From: Kappaphycus alvarezii
Lineage: Eukaryota; Rhodophyta; Florideophyceae; Gigartinales; Solieriaceae
Length of the DNA: 64,000 bases
Reading direction: 5' to 3'
Assembly (NCBI GenBank): GCA_002205965.3
Contig: NADL03000682.1
Location: 1,054,001-1,118,000, forward strand
This document shows positions 52,591 through 64,000 of the stretch, one piece after another. Below the pieces are notes generated by a model that saw only the letters and a list, made by a program, of their open reading frames with translations, had not been told where the DNA came from and did not search any database. Numbering within the stretch: the first letter of the stretch is position 1; every line of letters starts with the position of its first letter. Made by a program: the position numbers and the translations under genes.

Positions 52591-53039
52591 TTCATTTCTT
52601 CATTCACTTTCCCCATTGATCTTCCGTAAACCTCAGATTTGTTCCGCCAATAAAAGTTTGCATGAGAACTTTGGAACGTCGCTTCTTAAGGTCCCTAAAG
52701 TGCTTCAATAAACTTATCATGTCTGTCATTACGACACCGAACATTTCTGCAAATTCCTGTTCCCTTAATCCCGGGATCCATTCTTGCCCTCTCCTTCTTC
52801 AAACCATTCATCATGACTCTTCTATTACATCCTGCCTCTTCTAATGAAACAAATTCTAAGGTATTTTTCTTTTATGAATCCAAATTCATTGTACGACTCC
52901 ATTTTCTATTTTAAGTTTGTATATTTATGCTTCCTTTTTCGGAAAGAAATACTTCGACTCTGATCTGCTTCGTGCTCCAAACTTAGTTCCGATATTCTAT
53001 CAAGCAGATTATTTACTACTGCTCTGAATGCATGCAGAT

Positions 53040-53895
53040 TCAAAGCTGTGAGACTGCCGGGTTAACTGAATACGAGGATTAATGCAGAAGAATAGACCGG
53101 GAAAGTGAGGAGGCAGATGAGGAAGAAGAGGCAGAAGATGCAAGGGACCCGGGAGAGGTTGAGGTGGGTATGGAAGGACCCTAAAATGAGGAGGACTGAG
53201 TGGACCCATGGAAGCCACTGATGTACAACCGTGGGGGAAGTTTCTGTGGAGGACGGAATGGAGACTGAGGGTGTAATCATAATCCCAGATCCTTTTGTTG
53301 GAGATGAAGCGGAGATTGAGGGCCTTGAGGGGGGATTGGAGGATCTTGATATGTGCGAGGAGACTATCTATCGTCCTGGTCCGTTCTATATTTTCAGGGA
53401 TTGAATTTAGGTATGGATATTTTGGAGTAATTGTTTGGCTCTGATCTCGAGGACGGAGATTTTAATGAGGAGATCCGGGTATTTATCCTTATAATATCTA
53501 CTGTTAGTCTTTTTCGCCTACAAGATTGCCTTTAATGCATATTATGGTATTTAGTATGTGTCTTCGAGAGCTTAGAGCTAGCCAAAAATTTACATAAGTG
53601 GCGTGAATTGCTTTCTAGAGGAGAGAAAAAGTTAGTTAGGAGATCACTTCAAGTACAGACCCAAGTTGTCCGGAAGTTGAATGTCAACCTCTGCCCAAAG
53701 ACGCATTTATTTTACGTTAGTCCCTGAGAATAGATGATAGACTCTTCCTCTTCTATACCTACTTGGAACCCCATGAACTTCCGTCCTTATTCACCTCTTC
53801 TCGTTCCTATAACCATAGTTATGTAGCACTCTTGTCAGTTGCAACACCTCCGCCTCAGGATAACTGGTTCCGATATTGTCAATTTCTGGCAATCT
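53040..53895 (+). repeat. Acidic-ORF and promoter-bearing repeat unit, copy c
   Basis: Second copy of the unit at 3,980-4,860. The acidic coding part (about 53,100-53,470) has PDPFVGDEAEIEGLEGG and GMDILE, a stop, LFGSDLED, matching SMDILEELFGSDLEN at about 4,380. Then come CATATTATGGTATTTAGTAT, GCTTAGAGCTAGCCAAAA, a weak TTTACATAAG box in place of TATATAA, GCAACACCTCC and AACTGGTTC (53,863). The coding frame has several stops. Confidence 0.65.
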
Positions 53896-53899
53896 GTTC

Positions 53900-56800
53900 C
53901 TACCAGTATAAATAAAACGTTGTAACTTCTCAAGACAATTTCTTTTTTCGTCAATTGCAGTTTCAATCAGTGCATACTCCTTCCGTGATTTGGAGTTTAG
54001 CCTCATAGCAGGGGAAACGTTTTGGGTGTTTTGACATTTGAGAGACATGGTCAGCTGTTCCCAGTGCTAGATAAAGGAGTCGAAAATAAATCGAAGTGAA
54101 ATGGGGTGGTATAGTACGGAAAAGTTTCCTTAGAGCGGCAGGATTGAGTCCACCCAGGAGCCAAGCTTCTTGAGACGTGGCAGCAACCGCAGCATGCCTC
54201 TGCATCTATATACACCATTACTTATTATTACTTTTCATAGCCCTCATGGATAATCACTGCGTGATATCAATTATCATCGCAAAAGCATCGGGGTTGTAGC
54301 CTCCCAAAGTGTAAATTGGTACAGGGCCCAGAAAACTTCTTCCAAAACTCGCGACGAAGGTACATAGTGATGATTATAGCAATTTTTGACCAACGCAAAC
54401 TTTTCGGCCCCGGAATGAAAGCACCGTAAATCACACCCTCAGTAGAGCCATCCTATTGCACGATTTTTCTATGAAATCATCTTCATCATGATGTTGGATC
54501 CATTTCGAGTGCCACTAGGTTACTTAATGCATTGGCGTGCAAAGTCACGAATTTTTTTTCTTCTTTTGGAGCTCTGTACTTTTCCTCGGACGGAAACACA
54601 GTTCAAGCTCTGAAACTGCAATGATTTGAAGTGAAGGTAAGCAGTCAATAGGCATGCTTTTTAGCCATTTCTTCCGATATGCCGATATTTGTCACAGGTT
54701 GTGAACTTTTCCTCAAACAGTTGCAGGAATTTAACTAAGGAATGGAGAGTATTGGACAAGCACGGATCGGTAGAGCTCCAAATCAGAGACACCTTATGCA
54801 GATTTCCGGGATCCACAGCGTGAAACACTGGAAGCTCTCGTAAAAAATTCCGGGTTGAATTAAAGAACAAGTAATGCTGCAAAGAGCGCAGCTATCTTAT
54901 ATTTCAGACGTATTACCTTGCAGCTTTTTGAGAGTACCGCGCCCCCATATGTGAGGGTATGTGTTGCCATCCCATAAGATTTCAGGTATCGTGACCTCTT
55001 TTGCACTAAGCATCGACGGTTAGTTGTAAAGCACCTTCCCTTTCCTTAGTGCGGAAAAGCATCTCTGCCTTGTCTGACACCGCCTTTATAACTCTGTATA
55101 TCCATAGGGGAAGAATACGATAAACCTTATGGAGAATATAGTCTTGCCACTAGACGCCTACCCCTCCGAGGGGGCAACATCAAAGTTTTCTGAAGACGCT
55201 GACAGGACACGGTAGGTAGCAGTTCTCAAGTAAGGAACAGAAATGTGTCCTTTGCATTGTGACCAGCGTATAGCAAGGAACTTTTCCATAGATGACGCAC
55301 AGGATCTCATTAATAGAAGGCTCCCGTGCGTAGCCGATTCCATGTTGATCACTGGCTGAAACCCAAACCCGATTCCTCAGAGGTTCTACTTTGTAATTAA
55401 AATTGATTCCAGCTTCCGTACCCAACTATGTACTGGGTTTCTTCGAGAGTCAATATTAATTAGCTTCAAACCATATCGCAGGTAAATCATATATCAAAGT
55501 GCTAAATCCTACGTCAAAGTGCTCGAGAAGATTCAATAATTGGTTCGGGTTAAATGCAGTGCGGTATGAAATTACAAAAGTTCCTCCTCAGGTAATTCCA
55601 GTTCATTTTATCGTTTCCAACGCAATTACTCATAAAATTTCTGTTTGTGTAGGGAACGTGCGAGAAATCTACACACTATCAACTTTTAGATTTAGCAGAA
55701 TTCCACGAAATTACTAATTATTCCCTAAGAAGCGGTCTGGAAAAGGAATTCGTTCAGGAGCGCTCGAATGGTGAGGAGATCAATCGCAATAATGTCCATT
55801 TCTCAATATGGCAAAGTTTGAAACGAAATTATGCGGGCCAAGGAGCTCCTGAAGAAGCTGGTAACAAGCCAGAGTTAGAAAATATATTATGGAGAAGATA
55901 GACGGGCGCGAAAGGAAAGCAGATGTGACGAAAAATGGCAGGCATAGGTCCAGGCATTGCAAACAGTCTCATTTTTCGGCTATGAACGTCGAAGAAGACT
56001 TTATCATCTTTAATGGACCGCATATATCCGATAGAACGCAATCGTGAGAATTTATTTTATTTTTTTGGGAATATTTGAGCATTCTTCCCTTTTATCCCTC
56101 GGCAGCGTACATGCTCTCGGAAAAAGCTCAAGTGTGCCAAAGACTCCTTTCAAGCCAGTCAAAAGCTCATTCCAGTACGTGATCAAAAGCTAATAAAGAG
56201 CAAAATAAGAATTTCCACTATTTTTCACAGCACTCCGCCCACCGCTGTTTAGCAGTTCAATTTTTCGCTAGGCTCATTCGTCTCTTCACTGTCCAGACAA
56301 AAATTATAGCGATTTGGCTTATTCTTTGGGGTCACTTCCCCGCCGCCGAGAATTTCAACGTGGCTCCCTTGTTTGTGCGAACTTGTTCCCCTTCACAACT
56401 GCAGGCCTTTGTATGCAGTGTTTGCATGAATTATGCAGCTCAGAGGCAAGAGAAGAAGATTCTACACAATATCTATATATTGTCTGAATATGCTCTTCAA
56501 ATTTACAAAACAATATTTTCCCTTTATTTTACGAATCAAATGTCTGGAACCGAGGAAATCTCATTTAAATTTTCCTCCTAATCGATAAGCTACATGCCCA
56601 GAACTTTATTGCGACGCTGTTAGTGAAAATAGTTAAATGGCCAACGCAACATTGGCTCATGCTTGCGTTGAACCACGACGCGGTGCTTTCCTGCACTTAA
56701 GATAGCCGGAAGACTCGAGAAGCCTACAGATAAGAGGCTACTGCGCTTTCCGGTAGTTGCCTTTGCACATGTAGAAGGTCAACTGCGGCAAGGATCTTCA

Positions 56801-57630
56801 GTTGTCATTAATCAGTCGAAGCAGGAAGAAAGATTGACTTAAGATCATGTTTCCCCCGTGCTTTCCATCAGAGTAACTTGGGCCGCAAAAATACCGACTT
56901 TCCAGTCACTGTACATGTCTTAGCGTGTACACACACACTTTACAGTACGTAAAGTTTGTAATGGGTGGTATGGCGATAAGACGAATCTCGTTCTAACTCT
57001 GTAGAAAATTTGACTGCGTATCAATTAGCTTACCAGTTACAGTAAATCAATTTCCCGTGTTCACCCAAGTTGTAGACTACACAAGAATAAACGAAACTGA
57101 AAGAAGGGTACGCTCGCCTTCCAGATCTTTTTCTGTAGCGAAAATTCAAGGGGCAAGAAAAGTAGGCTGTTGGCGTTCGCGGCAGACCAAAAAAAGGTTA
57201 GATTTTTTTATAGTTAGGAAAAAGAAGTTGATTAAGACGACAAGAATCAAGTTTTGATTCCTCTTACCTCATTGTACGAGTAGGCAAGACCTTTAAAAGA
57301 AAGTAGATACCTTCTACTAACTCTAGCATATATGCTCACCTCTATCTACACACTAAGCGGAAATTCCTGCATATAGTCCTAGTTTCCGTGCTCTAGGACG
57401 ATCATAACACAAATACTGAATAACTCTGTACACAAACACATTAAGAAAGCGAAAGTTAGACTATATAGTACAGAGTGGTAATGAAGGTATAAATACTTGA
57501 AAGGGAAATGAGAATGTTACATACATAAATCTATGCATTTTATCCTGTGTGTAATATGCAACATTCAGTTTCTTTGCCCAGTCCTATTATTTTCTCCATT
57601 TGCACTCAATAATTATCCATTGATGGATGG
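53900..57630. other. AT-rich sequence without a supported gene
   Basis: Short frames only. 56,890-56,960 is another GTAC-rich patch (CTGTACATGTC, GTGTACACAC, CAGTACG). The minus frame at 55,425-55,180 is open but has no recognised motif. Confidence 0.5.
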
Positions 57631-57644
57631 GTAGATCAAAATTT

Positions 57645-57790
57645 TTTTGCAGGCAGAATTTGATTTTGGGCATAACGCTTTGAGATCTTTGTGAAGGCAT
57701 CAGCAGGATTATCAAAAGTACTGACTAAAATAGCACTGACTGTTTCCCCTTCAGCACGGTAATGATTCACACAACTAGTGACTATCATAA
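57645..57790 (-). pseudogene. pol: Copia RNase H C-terminal tail fragment
   Basis: The frame reads HYRAEGETVSAILVSTFDNP and ADAFTKISKRYAQ, matching the VxxVxTxxNxADxFTKxL end of copia polyproteins. Only about 45 codons are recognisable. The upstream copia domains are not evident, though decayed coding-like sequence on the minus strand continues to about 61 kb. Confidence 0.65.
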
Positions 57791-57849
57791 GGAGATAATT
57801 TAAGTGAAAAAAATTGATAATAACATGGAATAACATGGAATACATTTTT

Positions 57850-60800
57850 TTATTGAATTATGCACAAATCGAAAGTGAAACCGTGACTCAAAAAAGGGCA
57901 TTAAATTTGTACATTATCGTTTATAATATATCAAATCCATTATATAAGGCGTAGAGTCAGCAGCAAAAACATATTCAGTTACTATTCGTCTCTTTTGGAT
58001 ATAACAGCCTGGTAAACCACAAGAAAAACTTTTCTCTTTACGAAGGACAATGTAATCAGGTTGAGAAGAATTTTGCGGGAATGTTCACATTTTTTTTCCA
58101 AATTTCAAATTGGTTGCAACCGAAAACTTTTGGCTTAGTCACTTGGAGGGTACATACTAGAGTGGCTTGATGTTTAAGTTTTTCATTATTACTACAGTAC
58201 CAGTCTATTTGTTAATGAAATAATGTAACGGCAGGACGTTTTCATTGGCAAAATGCGAAAGTGTTGAACACAATTTTCGTAACTCAACTCGAATCCATAT
58301 TTTTCATCACTTTAAAATCTAAGATAAGTTTTTTTCTCTTTCCATTGAAAAATTTGCACGGGCATTTGAGTATATTTAAATATATTCTCTGCTTTAACAC
58401 AGTAATGAATCCTCTAACTAAGATTCAAGAAGTCCGAGATGTGGATCCACGTATCTTTAAAATGCGATATTACAGTCAGTCAGCTTCGTATCCAGATAAT
58501 CTTTTACGTTTGAATTCATACTTCGATTATAATAATTGCCTAAATCAAATAGATAGTAAATTCATTTTGAATAAATCAAGTACTTTATATGATTCTCATA
58601 TATTTAAAATTACTTAATTGTTCTAAAGTACATTTTGCGCATTAGCTTCTAGGCTAACTGTTATTATGCTTGCTTTACACTTCGAAGGCGAAAAATGAAG
58701 CCAAAAAATTAATCCGATAACAAGCGAGTGAAAAGTTATTTAATAGAATTAACGTCGTTTAGAAGACAGTTATTATCTGTATGAATTTTGAACTCTTAAT
58801 GAGAAACGTGTTTCGTATATTTCTTATTCATTGTTTTTATCTTGTATCTACAAAAACATATACCAGAAATAATATTGGTACTTAACCTTATTTCATCTCT
58901 ATCATCTATCTTCTAGGAATACCTTTTAGCATCTTTATAATAGGCTACTATTTTTATTGATAAATTCAATATTGGGATATTTGATCATTCCGATATAACA
59001 ATTTATCTGGAATTACATAAAAAATTTCGATTTTTCTTTACAAGACTGCATAATAATTCGGCCAAGTTCAGATCTTGAATCTCGAAATAAATATTTACTT
59101 GAGAACTCGAATTTTATATTTCATCGTCGTTTCTGAGAAGAGAAGCCTCCCTTATCCTTACTTTTTTTGTGGTTTCGCAAGGTCATATCCATTTTGATGG
59201 TTTGTGATTTTCAGGATAGATTAGAAATTTATCCCATAACGTTTAACTTTTGGTTAATTGCGCTTGGAAGCCTTTGGTTGAGTTCAGTTACAAATCTAAG
59301 CTCCAAAGTTTTCGTATTTATCTCAGCTCAGGATGTTTGGAGCGTCCCAACTCGATACATTATTAGAGAGCTCACAAGTAGTGACCGGAAACCTCGGCAA
59401 GACTCAAAGAAGAGTAACTCTGGAACCATCCATTCTGAGTTTATGGTATCGTTCATATCTGTAGTGCAAAGAAGTTTATCTACTACTTAATTTCAGATTT
59501 AAGCTCTAAATGGAGAATATTGTCGTAAAGGCAACGTAACGTATCATGATACTGCTCACTTGAACCTTTTTTGTTGTAAAATTCATGTCAAAGTATCCTT
59601 AGTTGAATTCCAATGGAGTTTTCTAAGTCTCTCCTTGCTTTTTGGACAAAGATTATGCATTTGGTCTAATTTAATTATCTCAGTAATTACAGTATTCTTC
59701 TGGTAATTACAGTTTATTTTAGAGGTTATTTTTAAAACCCGTTTAAATCTATTTCGAGCCTAGTAATAATTCATGTAAGAGTACAGCGTACTAAAAACAT
59801 TTTGCGTGTAAACAACATGTAGTACTAGAAAGTTTCACGAAAAGTATGAACAATGCTACCTCTTCGTTGAAGATGATTTTATGGGATGTAATGACTTGGA
59901 AAGATATAAGTTTTGGTTCAAATTCTTGACAATAAAAGCATTGTATTCATTTTCCCGTAATAAATTATCATGTTCCAGGTTTATTTCTCCGTTTTAGGTC
60001 TGATATGTATACAATTTATTTTGGAAGCTGATGGGTGAAACAAATATATACGTAGGCGCGTTCATCGGTATTTTTTGAATAAGACTTCAGGAAAGTCCGT
60101 GTAACTGAAAGGTGACTTTTTATGGGCGTGAGTTGCATAGTCAATTCCTATATTTTATTGGAGACAATTAGGTAGTCGACGTTTTTGAGAATAAGTATAG
60201 ATCCGTAAAGAGCTTCAAAAATGATAATAAAGGGAATATTTGCATCAAATAAACTAGCGCGTAGCGGAATAAATGCATCATCAAGGTTTAGAGTAAGAAT
60301 TGTAGTATTTGCACAGTTTGAACATATAAAAGACCCAAAGTGTAATCAGTTGTTATATAATTTTGTTTCAATTTGATCCCAGGTAGACCGTAACAATAAT
60401 TTGCTTTCGATTTCCCAATCATTGACTTTGAGCACTATTTTGAAGATGAATTTCCTTTCATTATCTCAGCATTAGAATTTCTAGGGAATTTGAAGTTCCT
60501 CACAATTAAAATGTCATTGATTTTCATAAATATGTTCCCTCATTTCCTTCTTCTCCGTAGAAAAGTGATAGTTTATCTCTGGACATAAAAGGCTCGTCAT
60601 TGTCCCATACTGAGTTCTTTTCGGAATAATTTGGCTTGCTTGAGAACACACAGCTAAAAATGGTCGCCAAACAAAAGCGGTGGACAGTAATTCTAATTTG
60701 GAAGCGTATCTTTTCCGGAACTGAACTATAATTTTAATTTTCTCTTTCATTATTTTCGGGACCTTCACTATCATGATCACTGTGTTATTCTCCCACGAAG

Positions 60801-61130
60801 TTCTCAATAAAGGTTAAATAATAATCTACTGATTGATCATCCAGTTCTACGTTCTGAAAAAACTCAAAAATTACGCGTGTTGTAGACATGATAAAATCCG
60901 AAATGGGCTTCTCTGATATTATTGGCCTTTTTAAAAAACATTCTTATCTTTACGGCCGAAATTGAGACACAATGTGACATTCTTGCCAAAACCCCAACAA
61001 GCTCTATCATCAAGGAGTTAGTCCTTACGAAACTTTTTATTAAGTTTTCTACTTGGATTATTACCGCGAAAATTAATTTTATAAGAACACCGGTCACAAG
61101 CGCAATTATTTTGTTCTACATATATTGTAT
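57850..61130. other. AT-rich sequence, possibly containing decayed minus-strand element
   Basis: No supported gene. Minus-strand stretches with coding character include CFYCQEFEPKLISFQ (about 59,935) and a Leu/Ile-rich stretch FIPLRASLFDANIPFI (about 60,270-60,220) preceded by CSNCANTT. If part of the copia copy ending at 57.65 kb, they would fall in the gag-protease region, but no diagnostic motif confirms it. Confidence 0.3.
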
Positions 61131-61131
61131 C

Positions 61132-61220
61132 AGGTATGAAGTATACGGAATTTATGTTACATATTTGAGCTCGATCAGGGATGAAGTATACGGAATTTAT
61201 GTTACATATTTGAGCTCGAT
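61132..61220 (+). repeat. 45-bp tandem duplication
   Basis: The unit starting AGGTATGAAGTATACGG (61,132) repeats at 61,177 as AGGGATGAAGTATACGG, with the remainder nearly identical up to GAGCTCGAT. The period is 45, a multiple of three, so the plus frame 60,922-61,236 (GTG start, no ATG support) contains a 15-residue repeat with EVYGIYVTYLSSI. Confidence 0.93.
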
Positions 61221-61239
61221 ATCACTCGTAGATTAATCT

Positions 61240-64000
61240 GATACCTCATTCTTACAATATTCTGCTCTTGATCGCATTTAGCTGAAGAAATTTTCTGGCA
61301 GTAAAATGAAGGGTAGTTTACCTCACCGTAGTTTGGTACATTACAATTGACACGAGCCAATTAGAATGCAGCAACGGCGGAATGAACATATTTAATCTTG
61401 TGCCTTCTTGAGAGGCATGTTAATGGTGGCTGGCGAGTGAGTTTCGAAATTTACTACTGGAATTTGTCGATCGGTTGATTAACGTTAAAATTAATATAAA
61501 TGTACTGGCTAACTGTAGTGTTTAAGGGGTAGATTAAAATATCGATTTTGGCCAGATATTGAGCTTTAATGGCTTTTTAGTGCCTCTAGCGCCATATAAT
61601 CAAGCGCCCATAACTGCCTTACAAATTTTTCGTCTAGAAAATCTTTGCACTTCGTATAAAGAGGAGCTGGAGATATTTGGGCTTTTTCTCATCATTATTC
61701 ATGTAGCTACGCAAACTGTCTTCTATTTAGATAAGAGCTCGTTCAAAACTTCACTTACGCTACCATAACATGTTCTATTTCTTTCCCTGATGCATTTAAA
61801 TGTAGTGTGAGACCTTTTCAGCCGATGGTGCAATGGTAAGGTGGGACACTAGAGTGATACTGGTGTGATTTGGAGCTAGTCTCACTTTCGATCTATTTGG
61901 TGACGCAAGAGAATTGAAATATACATCAATTTTGACTGATATTATTCTGATTTCACGATTGCGGAGGATTTTCGAAGAAAAGGTCTTTGAAATCAGAGAA
62001 TATTCATGGCAAAAAAGTTGTAACAATGCCTTTCCGAGGGATAAAATCGGGTTTGCGAATAATCGATGAGCTACTCAGAATCAATCCCTGTAAAACATGT
62101 AAGTAATTTTTCAAGCAGATGAGGTCCCAGTTAGCTATAAAAGACGGAACCATCCTCAAAGAAACAGTTGATTTATTCCAGTTAAGACTGTTTCAAATCG
62201 GTGATCTCTCTAACGACTTGACGGATAACCATATTTGCTCACTCTTTTTCAAGACTAAATTAATCCTGAAATAATACTTTGAGAATTTGACCCTTTTTTG
62301 TGTATTTGTCCTTGATATTTGCTAAATTACCCCTTCTTTGTTTTAAAGGTGGCTTAATCTTTTGTTTGTTCTTTTTTTCCCACTGAGAATTTCACCCTTT
62401 CTGGGTTCCCTTTTCTTGACCTTCATTGATTTGGTATCTTTTACAAGCGATAATCACAATCAGTTTAATGCTTATGATTAAAATTTGTCAGAAAAAGATC
62501 TCGTATCCGGATTAAAATGAAGTAAGTGTAATTTAAAGCCGTGATAACGTGGTTCTTTGTGGCAGTGTAGTGCTTTAAGTCCGAATAGCTCTCAAAGTTG
62601 CGCTCTCAGTTCTGAAAGTAGAGTGGATGATAATTACTTTGCGAGCGATTTTTTTCCCTACATAGTTTACTCACTCCAAGTTTTCACCAGTGTCACCAAG
62701 CCAATGAGAACCAATTTTACCATCACTTGCAACAAAACTAGTAACGTCACCATTACTTACAATATCGCACTATTAGTTCAAATAGCATACTTGAGTTGAT
62801 TATATGTAATGACTGCACTCTGAATATTACGAAGACAAACAATAGAATGTAATAGAAGAACAAAAAAATGCCTACTCTTTCAAAATGCAAGCCCGTAAAA
62901 ACCACCCAGCGCGAACTAAATCACTTGCGACAAATCTCGACATTACGTTAAAAATTAATTCGTTTCAATTGTCACTTTGATTACGGTTGCGATTTTCATG
63001 CTCATAAAATATCTCAATAGTCACCGCGGCCGCTATCATTGCAGCTGAGACTATTTTAATCATTAAAAGAACCCTAAATACCCCTAAAATACCTTATCAT
63101 GTCTATAAATTACGAGAGACCCACAACGGTTCGATCTAAGACTGATCTGCTGTATTTAGTATTTTATCTATGAATATAGCGATTTTTTGAACGATGTCAT
63201 TGATGTTGTGGAGGCATACGGTATAATGTTTTGCAGATAAAAAGTGGGGTTTTTCGATCTTAGTTTCGTGTAGTGATTGTAGTTTTTTCCTGAAATGGAC
63301 TGGAGTCTGTCCATGAGGTATATTTTGGATCTAAGGCTGTCTCTATTTGGTATAAGATAACATATTTAATAGCAAAAATAGACTCTATCACCCATTAATT
63401 GAAATTTGCAACTGTAAAAATTATTTTGCTCGATGGATGAAACTTTTTGTTGCTCATGATAATTCTACAAGTTGGAACTATTAAAACATCATTATGGATT
63501 CATTTCATTAAGTATTGGATCTCGTTTGTACTTGTCAAAGAATTTTTAGCTATCCTCAATAAGAATCCTATCCCCTTCATGAATTCGCAAAAGTATGTGG
63601 CAAAAATCAGTTCATAATTTTCTCTCTAAAAGTGCACGCAAATTTTAATTATCAGAAAGCCCTAAAATCTACGTTAGGGCTACATTCAAACAGTTTTGAA
63701 AACTTCAGAATTTTCCATCGTATATTAATGAATTTTGACATACTTCCCGAGCTTTATGGCGCATGAATTTTTCAATGGCCGTGAAGATTTATGTGAAAAA
63801 ATTTCCGGGTATTATTAGTAGCCTTTGAGAGTAATGCGGAACATGTTTCTAGTGTAATCACCCAAGAAGATAATGCTACTTCCAGAAAGGAATTATTAAC
63901 CCAAAACTTTTAACTCCATTGATTTTTGAATTTCCAAATAACGGAAATCAAATGGTAAGGTCCATACTGTACGGAAGTATCTAAAATCACATTAGAAAAA
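61240..64000. other. AT-rich sequence without recognisable genes
   Basis: Only short frames, none with a recognised motif or a convincing start. No repeat array or RNA gene noticed. Confidence 0.5.

Noticed and set aside
59915..59950. tRNA B-box-like sequence GGTTCAAATTC
   Set aside because: No A-box at the right distance and no cloverleaf stems are visible. I found no supportable tRNA or rRNA gene in the window.

Overview
The window is nuclear DNA from a eukaryote, and most of it is a transposable-element graveyard. Evidence for this is retrotransposons of three types (Ty3/gypsy, Ty1/copia and a non-LTR family), canonical spliceosomal sites (GTAAGT and GTAAGA donors, a TACTAAC branch-like site, T-rich CAG or TAG acceptors), TATA-like promoters with C/T-rich leaders, and no bacterial operon layout. 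I cannot name the species. Short introns and the retroelement types would suit a fungus, an alga or another protist.

Layout. 1-3.3 kb is the 3' part of a Ty3/gypsy pol gene on the plus strand. It carries several frameshifts and an unusual C-terminal extension made of two copies of one domain. A polypurine tract, an LTR start and an exact 28-bp tandem repeat follow. 3.5-8.4 kb is a mosaic: an acidic ORF with a promoter-like repeat, pieces of a non-LTR retrotransposon, dispersed repeat blocks, and one small intact gene candidate at 8,061-8,354. 8.8-12.9 kb is a decayed Ty1/copia element on the minus strand with its 3' polypurine tract and LTR start. 13-16.4 kb holds a gypsy integrase tail and two non-LTR reverse transcriptase fragments, all minus. 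16.4-31.5 kb is visibly AT-rich and gene-poor, with a TA-flanked MITE-like element at 22.25-22.72 kb and a probable three-exon gene at 28.4-29.0 kb. 32-36.3 kb is a second, very decayed copia element. 36.4-40.2 kb holds possible spliced coding pieces and unassigned degenerate sequence. 40.3-45.4 kb is a third copia element of a different lineage. 46.4-48.2 kb and 51.7-52.6 kb hold more of the non-LTR family. 53.0-53.9 kb is a second copy of the acidic-ORF/promoter unit from 3.8-4.9 kb. The rest is AT-rich with a copia tail at 57.7 kb and a 45-bp tandem duplication at 61.13 kb.

Nothing here forms a working operon or pathway. The shared logic is retrotransposition: gag for particles, protease, integrase or REL-type endonuclease, reverse transcriptase and RNase H. 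Nearly every copy is inactivated by frameshifts, stops or substituted catalytic residues. All copia and non-LTR fragments lie on the minus strand; the gypsy pol at the left edge is the one clear plus-strand retroelement. Many long open frames here begin at GTG, TTG or CTG and have no ATG, so I treated them as coding only where protein motifs supported it.
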